Part shown: piece by piece, positions 1-10,130 of the stretch
Position numbering within the stretch: the stretch's first letter is position 1
Layout: the number at the start of each line of letters is the position of its first letter
NCBI RefSeq assembly: GCF_023078275.1
Contig: NC_062995.1
Coordinates: 11,110,917 to 11,174,916 of the forward strand
Origin: Leguminivora glycinivorella
Taxonomy: Eukaryota; Arthropoda; Insecta; Lepidoptera; Tortricidae
Reading direction: 5' to 3'
Length of the DNA stretch: 64,000 nucleotides
The notes under the pieces: model-generated
What the model saw: the letters and a program-made list of their open reading frames with translations, nothing else
What the model was told of the DNA's origin: nothing
Databases searched by the model: none
Made by a program: the position numbers and the translations under genes

Positions 1-3000
1 TCTTAAGGGTCACAGGAAAACCATTACCCAACTTATTTTAAATACAACGTTGATCTTTCTTTTATGCGGAGGCTTCGCCCCCCGAGCCCCCTTTGTTTGC
101 TCTTAAAGGTCACAAGAAAACGCTAACCCAACTTATCTTAAATACTACGTTGATCTTTCTTTCATGTGGGGGCTTCGCCCCCGAGCCCCTTTCTTTGCTC
201 TGAAAGGTCACAAGAAAACCCTAAACCAACTTATTTTAAATACAACGTTGATCTTTCTTTCATGCGGGGGCTTCGCCCCCGAGCCCCCTTTGTTTGCTCT
301 TAAAGATCACAAGAAAACGCTAACCCAACTTATTTTAAATACAACGTTGATCTTTCTTTTATGCGGGGGCTTCGCCCCCGAGCCCCCTTTGTTTGCTCTT
401 AAAGGTCACAAGAAAACGCTAACCCAACTTATCTTAAATACTACGTTGATCTTTCTTTCATGCGGGGGCTTCGCCCCCGAGCCCCCTTTGTTTGCTCTTA
501 AAGGTCACAAGAAAACGCTAACCCAACTTATTCTAAATACTACGTTGATCTTTCTTTCATGCGGGGGGCTTGGCCCCCCGAGCCCCCCTTTCTTTGCTCT
601 GAAAGGTCACAAGAAAACCCTAAACCAACTTATTTTAAATACAACGTTGATCTTTCTTTCATGCGGGGGCTTCGCCCCCGAGCCCCCTTTGTTTGCTCTT
701 AAAGATCACAAGAAAACGCTAACCCAACTTATCTAAAATACTACGTTGATCTTTCTTTCATGCGGGGGACTTCGCCCCCCGAACCCCCCTTTGTTTGCTC
801 TTAAAGGTCACAAGAAAACGCTAACCCAACTTATTCTAAATACTACGTTGATCTTTCTTTCATGCGGGGGGCTTCGCCCCCTGAGCCCCCCTTTGTTTGC
901 TCTGAAAGGTCACAAGAAAACGCTAACCCAACTTATTCTAAATACTACGTTGGTATTTCTTTCATGCGGGGGGCTTCGCCCCCCGAGCCCCCCTTTTCTT
1001 TACCCTTAAGGATCACAAGAAAACCTTAACCCAACTTATTCTAAATACTACGTTGTTCTTTCTTTCATGCGGGGGGCTTCGCCCCCCGAGCCCCCCTTTG
1101 TTTGCTCTGAAAGGTCACAAGAAAACGCTAACCCAACTTATTTTAAATACTACGTTAATCTTTCTTTTATGCGGGGGGCTTCGCCCCCCGAGGCCCCCTT
1201 TTCGTTACTCTTAAGGGTAACAAGAAAACCCTAACCCAACTTATTTTAAATACAACGTTTATCTTTCTTTTATGCGGGGGGCTTCGCCCCCGAGCCCCCT
1301 TTGTTTGCTCTTAAAGGTCACAAGAAAACGCTAACCCAACTTATCTTAAATACTACGTTGATCTTTCTTTCATGGGGGGCTTCGCCCCCGAGCCCCCTTT
1401 GTTTGCTCTTAAAGGTCACAAGAAAACGCTAACCCAACTTATCTTAAATACTACGTTGATCTTTCTTTCATGCGGGGGCTTCGCCCCCGAGCCCCCTTTG
1501 TTTACTCTTAAAAGTCACAAGAAAACGCTAACCCAACTTATTTTAAATACAACGTTGATCTTTCTTTTAAGCGGGGGCTTCGCCCCCCGAGCCCCCCTTT
1601 GTTTGCTCTTAAAGGTCACAAGAAAACGCTAACCCAACTTATTTTAAAAACTACGTTAATCTTTCTTTAATGCGGGGGCATCGCCCCCGAGCCCCCTTTT
1701 CGTTACTCTTAAGGGTAACAAGAAAACCCTAACCCAAATTATTTTAAATACAACGTTTATCTTTCTTTTATGCGGGGGCTTCGCCCCCGAGCCCCCTTTT
1801 CTTTACCCTTAAGGATCACAAGAAAACCTTAACCCAACTTATTCTAAATACTACGTTGTTCTTTCTTTCATGCGGGGGCTTCGCCCCCCGAGCCCCCCTT
1901 TGTTTGCTCTGAAAGGTCACAAGAAAACGCTAACCCAACTTATTTTAAATACTACGTTTATCTTTCTTTTATGCCCGGCTTCGCCCCCCGAGCCCCCCTT
2001 CGTTTGCTCTTAAAGGTCACAAGAAAACGCTAACCCAACTTATCTTAAATACTACGTTGATCTTTCTTTCATGCGGGGGACTTCGCCCCCCGAACCCCTC
2101 TTTGTTTGCTCTTAAAGGTCACAAGAAAACGCTAACCCAACTTATCTTAAATACTACGTTGATCTTTCTTTCATGCGGGGGGCTTGGCCCCCCGAGCCCC
2201 CCTTTGTTTGCTCTGAAAGGTCACAAGAAAACCCTGAACCAACTTATTTTAAATACAACGTTGATCTTTCTTTCATGCGGGGGCTTCGCCCCCCGAGCCC
2301 CCCTTTGTTTGCTCTTAAAGGTCACAAGAAAACGCTAACCCAACTTATTCTAAATACTACGTTGTTCTTTCTTTCATGCGGGGGGCTTCGCCCCCCGAGC
2401 CCCCCTTTGTTTGCTCTTAAAGGTCACAAGAAAACGCTAACCCAACTTATCTTAAATACTACGTTGATCTTTCTTTCATGCGGGGGACTTCGCCCCCCGA
2501 GCCCCCCTTTGTTTGCTCTTAAAGGTCACAAGAAAACGCTAACCCAACTTATTCTAAATACTACGTTGATCTTTCTTTCATGCGGGGGGCTTCGCCCCCC
2601 GAGCCCCCCTTTTCTTTCCTCTTAAGGATCACAAGAAAACCTTAACCCAACCTATTCTAAATACTACGTTGTTCTTTCTTTCATGCGGGGGCTTCGCCCC
2701 CCGAGCCCCCCTTTGTTTGCTCTGAAAGGTCACAAGAAAACGCTAACCCAACTTATTTTAAATACTACGTTAATCTTTCTTTTATGCGGGGGGCTTCGCC
2801 CCCCGAGCCCCCCTTTTCGTTGCTCTTAAGGGTAACAAGAAAACCCTAACCCAACTTATTTTAAATACAACGTTTACCTTTCTTTTATGCGGGGGCTTCG
2901 CCCCCGAGCCCCCTTTTCTTTACCCTTAAGGATCACAAGAAAACCTTAACCCAACTTATTCTAAATACTACGTTGTTCTTTCTTTCATGCGGGGGCTTCG

Positions 3001-4020
3001 CCCCCGAGCCCCCTTTGTTTGCTCTGAAAGGTCACAAGAAAACGCTAACCCAACTTATTTTAAATACTACGTTAATCTTTCTTTTATGCGGGGGCTTCGC
3101 CCCCGAGACCCTCTTTTCGTTACACTTAAGGGTAACAGGAAAACCCCAACCCAACTTATTTTAAATACAACGTTTATCTTTCTTTTATGCGGGGGGCTTC
3201 GCCCCCCGAGCCCCCCTTTGTTTGCTCTTAAAGGTCACAAGAAAACGCTAACCCAACTTATCTTAAATACTACGTTGATCTTTCTTTCATGCGGGGACTT
3301 CGCCCCCCGAGCCCCCCTTTGTTTGCTCTTAAAGGTCACAAGAAAACGCTAACCCAACTTATTCTAAATACTACGTTGATCTTTCTTTCATGCGGGGGCT
3401 TGACCCCCCGAGCCCCCCTTTGTTTGCTCTGAAAGGTCACAAGAAAACCCTAAACCAACTTATTTTAAATACAATGTTGATCTTTCTTTCATGCGGGGGC
3501 TTCGCCCCCCGAGCCCCCCTTTGTTTGCTCTTAAAGGTCACAAGAAAACGCTAACCCAACTTATTTTAAATACAACGTTGATCTTTCTTTTATGCGGGGG
3601 GCTTCGCCCCCCGAGCCCCCCTTTGTTTGCTCTTAAAGGTCACAAGAAAACGCTAACCCAACTTATTTTAAAAACTACGTTAATCTTTCTTTAATGCGGG
3701 GGGCTTAGCCCCCCGAGCCCCCCTTTGTTTGCTCTTAAAGGTCACAAGAAAACGCTAACCCAACTTATCTTAAATACTACGTTGATCTTTCTTTCATGCG
3801 GGGGGCTTCGCCCCCCGAGCCCGCCTTTGTTTGCTCTTAAAGGTCACAAGAAAACGCTAACCCAACTTATTCTAAATACTACGTTGATCTTTCTTTCATG
3901 CGGGGGCTTCGCCCCCCGAGCCCCCTTTTCTTTACTCTTAAGGATCACAAGAAAACCTTAACCCAACTTATTTTAAATACAACGTTGATCTTTCTTTCAT
4001 GCTTCCCCCCTCGAGCCCCC
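1..4020. repeat. GC-hairpin satellite array, unit 99-102 bp, about 40 copies
   Basis: Head-to-tail units repeat every 99-102 bp up to the junction near 4010. Each unit has an AT-rich part (a core reading CACAAGAAAACGCTAACCC) and a GC-rich part in which a run of 5-6 G is followed by CTTCG and a run of 5-6 C, a perfect inverted repeat able to fold into a short hairpin, then GAG and a second C run. A 99-bp unit is 33 codons, so long pseudo-reading frames run through the array; I read these as a by-product of unit length, since they shift whenever a G or C run changes by one base. At least three unit types can be told apart by the sequence after the C run (CTTTGTTTGCTC, CTTTTCTTTACCC, CTTTTCGTTACTC). 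The array continues beyond the left edge. Function unknown. Confidence 0.95.
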
Positions 4021-4023
4021 CCC

Positions 4024-4782
4024 CCCTTTTTTCTGTTCATATCTTCCGGCACCATCATCAGGCCTTGAAACCTAATCGTAGTCATAGTTCATTACAAGGC
4101 TTTTCTAAGAAGCCCAAAAACAGCTATGATACGACGTTCCATCATGTAGTTCCAGTTCATATCTTCCGGCTCCATCATCAGACCTTGAAACCTAATCGTA
4201 GTCAAAGTTCATTACAAGACTTTTCTAAGAAGCCCAAAAACAGCTATGATACTATGTTCCATCATGTAGTTCCAGTTCATATCTTCCGGCTCCATCATCA
4301 GACCTTGAAACCTAATCGTAGTCAAAGTTCATTACAAGACTTTTCTAAGAAGCCCAAAAACAGCTATGATACGATGTTCCATCATGTAGTTCCAGTTCAT
4401 ATCTTCCGGCTCCATCATCAGACCCTGAAACCTAATTGTAGTCAAAGTTCATTACAAGACTTTCCTAAGAAGCCCAAAAACAGCTATGATACGATGTTCC
4501 ATCATGTAGTTCCAGTTCATATCTTCCGGCTCCATCATCAGACCTTGAAACCTAATCGTAGTCAAAGTTCATTACAAGACTTTTCTAAGAAACCCAAAAA
4601 CAGCTATGATACGATGTTCCATCATGTAGTTCCAGTTCATATCTTTCGGCTTCATCATCAGACCTTGAAACCTAATTGTAGTCAAAGTTCATTACAAGAC
4701 TTTTCTAAGAAACCCAAAAACGGCTATGATACGATGTTCCATCATGTAGTTCCAGTTCATATCTTCCGACTCCATCATCAGA
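4024..4782. repeat. 120-bp minisatellite, about 6.3 copies
   Basis: The block beginning ATCATGTAGTTCCAGTTCAT recurs exactly every 120 bp (4141, 4261, 4381, 4501, 4621, 4741), with only a few substitutions per unit and no indels. Because 120 bp is 40 codons, one frame stays open from 3999 to 4901, but no recognised protein family appears. It directly abuts the end of the upstream satellite and passes without a break into the unique tail at 4783-4935, as if the array were the expanded internal part of an interspersed element. Confidence 0.93.
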
Positions 4783-4935
4783 TCAGCTCAAAAGTACCAT
4801 ATTATTGTATTGTCATCGGAACTACATATAGCTGCCAATTTTCATTACGCTACGACTCCTGGAAGATGGTTAAATTAGCCTCCGCAGATTCCATTACATA
4901 GTTAGTTACATACACGACGACCTAATAAAAGCGTG
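4783..4935. repeat. Unique tail of the minisatellite-bearing interspersed element
   Basis: After the last partial 120-bp unit, the sequence after CATCATCAGATCAGCTC runs into a short AT-rich tail ending near CCTAATAAAAGCGTG. Tails of this style are familiar from common lepidopteran interspersed repeats, but that is from memory. I see no coding potential, terminal inverted repeats or target duplication. Confidence 0.45.
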
Positions 4936-4978
4936 TTAAAAATAGCCAGATAGATCTTGTCACGTAATAATTATATAC

Positions 4979-5125
4979 CTGACTCGTTGTCCCGGTCTGT
5001 ACTCCGAATGTGGGTGAGAAGCTTGTCCATGTCAAGACGATTCAACCGCACACTGCAGTCCCTTAGGAAGGGTCCCCTGGGGACAATCTCACTCAACTGC
5101 TGCTCTTTGATCGCCCCATTTGACG
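4979..5125 (-). pseudogene. Orphan duplicated exon 2 of the zinc-finger gene family
   Basis: On the minus strand a TTTTTTTCAG acceptor precedes a 147-bp open exon, and a GTATATAA donor follows it. The exon (49 codons) encodes a peptide starting SNGAIKEQQ and ending STDRDNES and is nearly identical to the exons at 6412-6558 and 46399-46545. Entry and exit phase are both 1, so the exon can be inserted or skipped without shifting the frame. Homology to the larger duplicated unit covers only about 200 bp (4944-5150), and no exon 1 or finger exon accompanies it. It may be a second exon 2 for the gene at 6412-7097 or the relic of a fourth unit. Confidence 0.7.
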
Positions 5126-5221
5126 CTGAAAAAAATTACAGACTTGCATTAAAACCATGGGGGCTATTTGTATGGCTAACTTAGGCTCCAGGGGGAAACA
5201 ATGCTAACGAACCTAAACGCA

Positions 5222-6103
5222 GAGTCAAAAAGTGAGCCCCCACATGAACGCGTCTAAAACAAAAGTTTTAAGTAACAGTCACAAAACATGTATAACTGTA
5301 GAAGGAAAAGCAATAGAATATGTGAACAACTATGTATACTTAGGAAAAATGATTTCATTTGACCCTAACAGCAACGAAACCGAGGTACAGTCAGCAGCAG
5401 AAGTTGCGTAGCGGGCAAGGTGTTCAAAATGAACTTGACACAATCTTATTTTTAAGACAATAAGAGCGTGTTAGGATCATTGTGAACACCTTGCCCGCTA
5501 CGCAAATTCTGCTGCTGACTGTAGATAGGAGGATAAACATAGCTTGGAGAAAATACTGGTCACATAAAGAAATACTAAAAGGAAATTACAGTTTAAAAAT
5601 AAAGAAAATAGTCATGGATTCCTACATACTACCCAGTTTGACATATGGATGCCAGACATGGGTTTTCACTGAGAAAGTATGAGGAAAAATCTTATCTTGC
5701 CAACATGGGATGGAGAGAAGCTTTTTAAATCTAAAAAGAATAAATAAAGTCAGAAACACTGTTATTAGATCGCAAACAACAGAGGCACTACGGTATAGCT
5801 TAAGGCAAAAATGGAGATGGGCCGGACATTTGGCAAGGTACAAAGATAATAGGTGGAATGTTCTGGCAACCAAATGGAAAGGTCCTCTTGGAAAAAGAAA
5901 CAGAGGGAAACAAAGAAAAAGATGGAATGATGACATCACAGAAACCGCAGGAAATAATTGGGAGCATATTGCGGAAAACAAAATCAAATGGAAGAAGATG
6001 GAGGAGGCTTTTACCCTCAAGGGATCACACATCAATATATAATAAACAAAATAATATAACAAAATAAATGTGGGATGTGTGAGAACAAAGCTAAATAATA
6101 ATA
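5222..6103 (+). mobile_element. 5'-truncated RTE-like LINE: reverse transcriptase C-terminal part (decayed)
   Basis: Translation in pieces gives motifs of the C-terminal half of RTE-type non-LTR retrotransposon proteins: MNASKTKVLSN, YVNNYVYLGKMI, ILPSLTYGCQTW, WRWAGHLARYKDNRW, KRWNDDITETAGNNW. The palm domain and endonuclease are absent (5' truncation). The reading frame is broken by the MITE at 5388-5521, by a stop near 5680, and by a further shift before 5710. The 3' end has an AATAATAATAATG-type simple tail, as expected for RTE elements. Assignment to the RTE clade rests on remembered motifs; the LINE assignment itself is firm. Confidence 0.85.
5388..5521. mobile_element. Palindromic MITE with TA target duplication inside the RTE fragment
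   Basis: This 134-bp element is almost one continuous inverted repeat: the left arm begins CAGTCAGCAGCAGAAG and the right arm ends TTCTGCTGCTGACTG. It is bounded by TA on both sides (5386-5387 and 5522-5523). Removing the element and one TA rejoins the RTE reverse-transcriptase frame exactly, which fixes the boundaries. A TA duplication and long terminal inverted repeats fit a Tc1/mariner-mobilised MITE; no transposase is present in the element. Confidence 0.88.
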
Positions 6104-6411
6104 ATGTACAGATCTAATTTAAATTCAGACGCTGCCCATCCCCAATCCGCTGCCCATCCCCAATCCGGCCTATTCCCCATCTTACCAGTTGAACCACTGG
6201 AAATTTTCTTCCTAATAGGTTTACTAGTTATACCCGTGGGAACTGTTGTCCAAGATACATTACCAGTAAAACAAAACCCCCGATAGCCAAACTCTTACAT
6301 AAGAGTCTACATAGAATTAGGTTATTGATATTGACAACCTACATAAACTTGAATCTATGATCCAAGATAAAAAAAAAAATTTGTGTTGATTGTCACGTAA
6401 TAATTATATAC

Positions 6412-7097
6412 CTGACTCGTTGTCCCGGTCTGTACTCCGAATGTGGGTGAGAAGCTTGTCCATGTCAAGACGATTCAACCGCACACTGCAGTCCCTTAGG
6501 AAGGGTCCCCTGGGGACAATCTCACAAGACTGTTGCTCTTTGATCGCCCCATTTGACACTGAAAAAAAATTACAGACTTGAACAAAAACCATGTCCCCAA
6601 TGATCACTTAAATTATACTATGATATGAACATTTACGTAGCATTTAGGTATATTTTTGGTGGTCTAAGGTTGTTATTCGGTTTATAACTGAATATTTCCA
6701 AACACAAATAAATTAAGTAAAGTTATATATATGTAAAATTGCATATGTCTTTGTCTAAAAGAGCCCACAACTAACCCGCTGATGCGTGTCGCGTGCCGCG
6801 GCGCTCCACTAGCTCGGGGCCGAGCACGAGCTCGTCCTTCACCGCGTGGCCGGCGTACAGCTCCGCCGCCGCGCGCGCGCTGGCTGACTCCTCTTTTACA
6901 CTCACTTCTGAGTACGATGGCTCACTGTTTATACACACACCATCAGATCTAGGTTCGTCCTTGACGCACACATCGTCCAGCAAATGCTCCACTTTCACAG
7001 ACACTGCGATCGTTGATAAATCCGTCATACACGCATCCTCACCGGGCTCAGCCTTCACGGTAATACTTTCAGTGCCCTGTAACGCTGGCGACTCCAT
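6412..7097 (-). CDS. Zinc-finger gene copy 0: exon 1 (7097-6776) and exon 2 (6558-6412), incomplete
   Basis: Exon 1 opens with ATG at 7097 and encodes 107 codons plus one base, beginning MESPALQGTESITVKAEP, then donor GTTAGT. It contains five VKxE motifs (VKAE, VKVE, VKDE, VKEE, VKDE), which match the SUMO-attachment consensus, and ends with an AGHAVKDELVLGPE-type block typical of lepidopteran C2H2 proteins. After a 217-bp intron, exon 2 (147 bp, phase 1-1) starts after TTTTTTTCAG. The joined frame is open. No finger exon lies between here and the left edge; it would have to be left of base 1, beyond the satellite, or is lost. The product is inferred to be a DNA-binding transcriptional regulator only by its paralogues with fingers. 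Confidence 0.8.
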
Positions 7098-7713
7098 CGT
7101 AAACTATTTGTAAACACCATTAACACTATTAAATTTGCTAGTATTATTGTACAAGCAAGTGGACAGAAGTGAGACCTTCATTCGATTTCGTATTGTTTTT
7201 GTTTTATATCTGTAAAACATATGTACATATTAACAGACGATTCATGATCCATTACTACTTTTACAAATAGCAGTACAATAAGTACTAGTACTGTACTTAG
7301 ATTAGATTTTTAAAATTAAATGGCCTCAGTCCCATTGGTGGGACTATTTTGCCAGTGTCAAGGTGGTATAAGCTTATTGTATTCGATTTTGGTACGGTAA
7401 GTACGACGTTGTTCGGTAGTTGGCACTTGTAAATTGATAGCTAGATTTTACAAGGGCACGTGGACTATCGGCCGTCGATGACAAAAAAGGGGGCTAAACG
7501 CGTTTCGAGATTAATTCTTCATTAGCTTCTCACTATAACATTAGTTTACTGCATAATAAGCTATCGATATTACACTTTAAACAACGTTAATGAGCAAAAG
7601 AAGGAGAAATTATTCACGACACGATACCACTAAGATAGCACCCGAAACCGGAAGTCCCTACTTTTACAAAATTCCAACCTAAAAATAAAAATAAATGTCA
7701 GCTGTCAAATAGC
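7098..7713. other. 5' flank of zinc-finger copy 0, no gene seen
   Basis: AT-rich sequence upstream (minus-strand sense) of the exon 1 start. The first 100 bp are shared with unit 2 (26758-26880), as is the stretch ACAGACGATTCATGATCCATT. I see no coding exon and no clear core promoter motif. Confidence 0.5.
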
Positions 7714-7721
7714 ATAGCGCC

Positions 7722-8258
7722 CATAGATTTAGAATTATTAAACTAGATTGTGTAGTTAGGTCAAAAAGTGTGTCCACATGAGAGGTCATTGTTTGGGCTG
7801 GTGTCCCTCTCGCACTTACTGACAATGTCAACATTATTCAGTGACGTCATCACTGTCATACATTGGGGATACCAGTTAATTTTCAAAGTCACTACTAAAT
7901 CTACTAATACCCAATTAAAGGTATTTTTTAATTATACAAATCTTTGATTTATGGGCATTAAAATAATTACATTATAATTATTTTCTAATTCTTTAAAATA
8001 TATCGAAACCCTACTTTGAATATAACACTAAAATAAAATAAGAAGTTTTAAAGTCAGGTAATATACAGATAAAAATACTACTACAATGGTAACCTCATTA
8101 ACACTGGTCACACGTGCGAGAGGGACACCAGCCCAAACAATGCCCTCTCATGTGGACCGTTTTCGCTAGTCTGATACGATCAACTTTCTCTCTCGGTGAT
8201 AAGGTTCAATTTAGTATGGCAAAAAATGTGATTGAGTTGTCCCCTGTAAAAGTCTTTG
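7722..8258. mobile_element. hAT-like foldback element, 8-bp target duplication ATAGCGCC
   Basis: The 537-bp element is flanked by ATAGCGCC at 7714-7721 and 8259-8266; the homologous site in unit 2 (about 29262) is empty with a single copy, which proves insertion. Ends start CATAGATTT and finish AAAGTCTTTG (imperfect terminal repeats). Inside are 42-bp inverted arms containing TTTGGGCTGGTGTCCCTCTC. An 8-bp duplication is the hAT signature. No transposase. Relatives lie at about 26925-27455, 47080-48775 and 48775-49290. Confidence 0.85.
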
Positions 8259-8343
8259 ATAGCGCCTTTTTTTTAGGTGTTTTTTTTCGTGAAGCAATGG
8301 CGTTCGATACTGTTTAAGACACAGTTTTAAGCGCTAAGTTTTT

Positions 8344-8354
8344 TTTGGCGGGAA
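8344..8354 (+). promoter_or_regulatory. E2F-type site upstream of a first exon
   Basis: TTTGGCGGGAA matches the classical E2F consensus TTTSGCGGGAA and lies 155 bp before the ATG at 8509. The same site is conserved in unit 2 at 29340-29350. This suggests, but does not prove, a cell-cycle-type promoter. No TATA box is evident. Confidence 0.5.
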
Positions 8355-8508
8355 CGTTGAACTGAGAAGGCGCGCTGCTGAAAATATTTTTTGTAAATTT
8401 AAATTAATTTGTACATTTTAACTTTTCACTGTATATTTTTAATGTAAAATAGTCCTTATAGTATTAGTTTTGTAAATATATAGTTTGTGCGTTCCCTCAA
8501 TTCCCATC

Positions 8509-8650
8509 ATGGGGGGAGGGAAGCGCACGGGGAAGAGCGGCCGCAAGCGGTCGTGTATTTTAGGTGAAAAACCACCGGAGGCGGAGGCAATGGAGCAGGA
8601 GTTACCTTCCTCCTACTTTACGGAGACACTCACCAAGAGATGCCTATTAA
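8509..8650 (+). CDS. Candidate first exon of an unrecognised gene (basic N-terminus)
   Basis: ATG at 8509 opens 47 codons plus one base, beginning MGGGKRTGKSGRKRSC and ending TLTKRCLL, then AA|GTGAGTAC, a near-consensus 5' splice site giving phase 1. The N-terminus is glycine/lysine/arginine rich, possibly nuclear-localising; the rest is acidic. I do not recognise the family and find no partner exon nearby. The start is supported by conservation of the peptide in unit 2 (29503-29650), where both the ATG frame and the donor are damaged. It may be exon 1 of a gene whose remaining exons lie elsewhere, or part of an old element. Confidence 0.45.
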
Positions 8651-8854
8651 GTGAGTACGATAGAATTTTGTAAACCGACACAACGAGTTCAACCAAACGT
8701 AGTGGTACACTTGTTTACATAATTAGAGAATTCAGTTTACTTCTACGCCGGTGACTATAATATCGTCACCCTAGTTCACAATCGTACTAACATCTTATAG
8801 TAGCAGTAGTAACACTCATTATTGTACAAAAAAAATAGTACATTACTACAGAGG

Positions 8855-9440
8855 CCGGGACAAAGGCCTATCCTATAGACCTATCCGGCCTCGCTTCGCT
8901 CGGCCGTCTATATGTCTTCGGCCGGCAACCCCATTTCCCGCCGAGGTATGTATAGTGCTTTTCTCAAACATGGTATGAAATAAATAAAGTCTACTGAAAA
9001 TAGTAACTTTGGACGGCTGTATCTCCTAAACGGTGCGTCGTAGCGCAAAAATAATCGAATTTTCGGTCCCCTTTAATCCCCCATATACGCTTATAAAAAA
9101 CCAAAAAGTTAAAAAAATTAAAAAAAAAACGAAAAAATTTTTTTTTGTATGAAAACGCACCCAAAATCAAATATTGTCTAGGGCCCGTACCAGTTGCAGT
9201 CGGCACGTCTATAAAGCCCCTTATAGTTTTTTTTTAATTGGCTAAATACCTGGATGTTATGTCACAATTATCTGTGTTTGGAAATTAAAAAAGAGGACTT
9301 TGCCGGCCTTGGCCTGCAAGGTTTGTATGAAATTCCATTATCTATCAATCGTCCTAGCCGCACCTGCAACGTCATACTTCGCTGCCAATTATAAGGCACA
9401 TAACATCAATATTTCATACCATGTTTGAGAAAACACATAA
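8855..9440. mobile_element. Insertion private to unit 1, with inverted ends 8956-8982 / 9412-9437
   Basis: Comparison with unit 2 (31140-31200) shows about 590 bp extra here. Inside, CTCAAACATGGTATGAAAT and its reverse complement (ATTTCATACCATGTTTGAG) form terminal inverted repeats about 480 bp apart. The interior is AT-rich with poly-A/poly-T runs and holds no convincing ORF. Class II non-autonomous element is the likely reading; the exact target duplication is unclear. Confidence 0.55.
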
Positions 9441-9445
9441 AACAG

Positions 9446-9584
9446 GGTGCGTAGCCGAATGGCACAAACGCTCGTAGATATCTATCTCTATCGCTCTTGC
9501 GTATTGGCGCGACAGAGCCAGACTACCTTTCGCGACGTTTAGTTTTCGTTTCGCGTCGGAGAAATGCCATTCAGCTACGGCACC
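9446..9584. mobile_element. Short foldback (GCCGAATGGC ends), unit 1 copy
   Basis: GTGCGTAGCCGAATGGC at the left and GCCATTCAGCTACGGCAC at the right are inverted repeats around a core with CGCGACGTTTAGTTTTCG. The same element at the same place in unit 2 (31201-31355) shows it predates the duplication. Confidence 0.7.
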
Positions 9585-9756
9585 AGGAAAGAATAACACA
9601 CCAGATCTTATGCTTATGCACTAAGGTAATTCATCATCATTATCGCCGTCATCAACTGTGAACTATGGTAACGATGTATTTGTTTTATAACAATATGATA
9701 TTAGAAATGTCAAGTCATGTCATTTTTAACTAACACAAGTCAAATTATATTCTAAT

Positions 9757-10130
9757 ATATATATAAATTATAACCGAAATAAATTACATATATGAAAGAA
9801 AAAGTGACCAAAGCCTCCAGTGCTTGAGGCTGGAATCGAACTAACGTACGGAGTTTGGTTCACATGGAGGAGGGGGGGGGGGGGGGGGGCAAACACCATG
9901 CCGTTCTACCCTAGAGGTGGTCAGAGGGCTCTACGAGTCCTTGTATAGATTAATAATATGAGAGCTAATTTCGACCTCGGCAGCTGTGACCTGGGTGGCC
10001 GAGCGGAAACAGGCATCTGCCGCGATTGCAGAGTACGCGGGTTAGATTCCAACCTTAGGCACTGGAGGCCTTGGTCATTTTTTCTATTATATGTGTAATT
10101 TATTTCGGTCTTAGTTTCAAATCATATATG
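9757..10130. mobile_element. Inverted pair of tRNA-derived SINEs
   Basis: Two SINE copies face away from a shared centre. The right one (from about 9985, plus strand) has an A-box-like GGGTGGCCGAGCGGA and a B-box-like GGGTTAGATTCC and ends GGAGGCCTTGGTCATTTTTT. The left one is its reverse complement (GACCAAAGCCTCCAGTGC at about 9806, with AATCGAACT as the inverted B box). The flanks also pair (AACCGAAATAAATTACATAT with its complement). An 18-G run (9872-9889) lies inside the left copy. Unit 2 has the same pair at about 31530-31880. Neither is a functional tRNA gene. Confidence 0.75.

Noticed and set aside
164..736. 190-residue repetitive open frame in the satellite
   Set aside because: The 99-bp period makes frames run open; they shift whenever a G or C run changes, and no start, promoter or domain supports translation.
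1..4020. CRISPR array
   Set aside because: Units are directly adjacent without unique spacers, and the surroundings are eukaryotic.
3999..4901. 300-residue protein with 40-residue repeats
   Set aside because: Artefact of the 120-bp period; starts inside the satellite junction and ends in a non-coding repeat tail.
6793..7113. Plus-strand serine/threonine-rich ORF
   Set aside because: Exact antisense of zinc-finger exon 1, which has the start codon, splice signals and family motifs.
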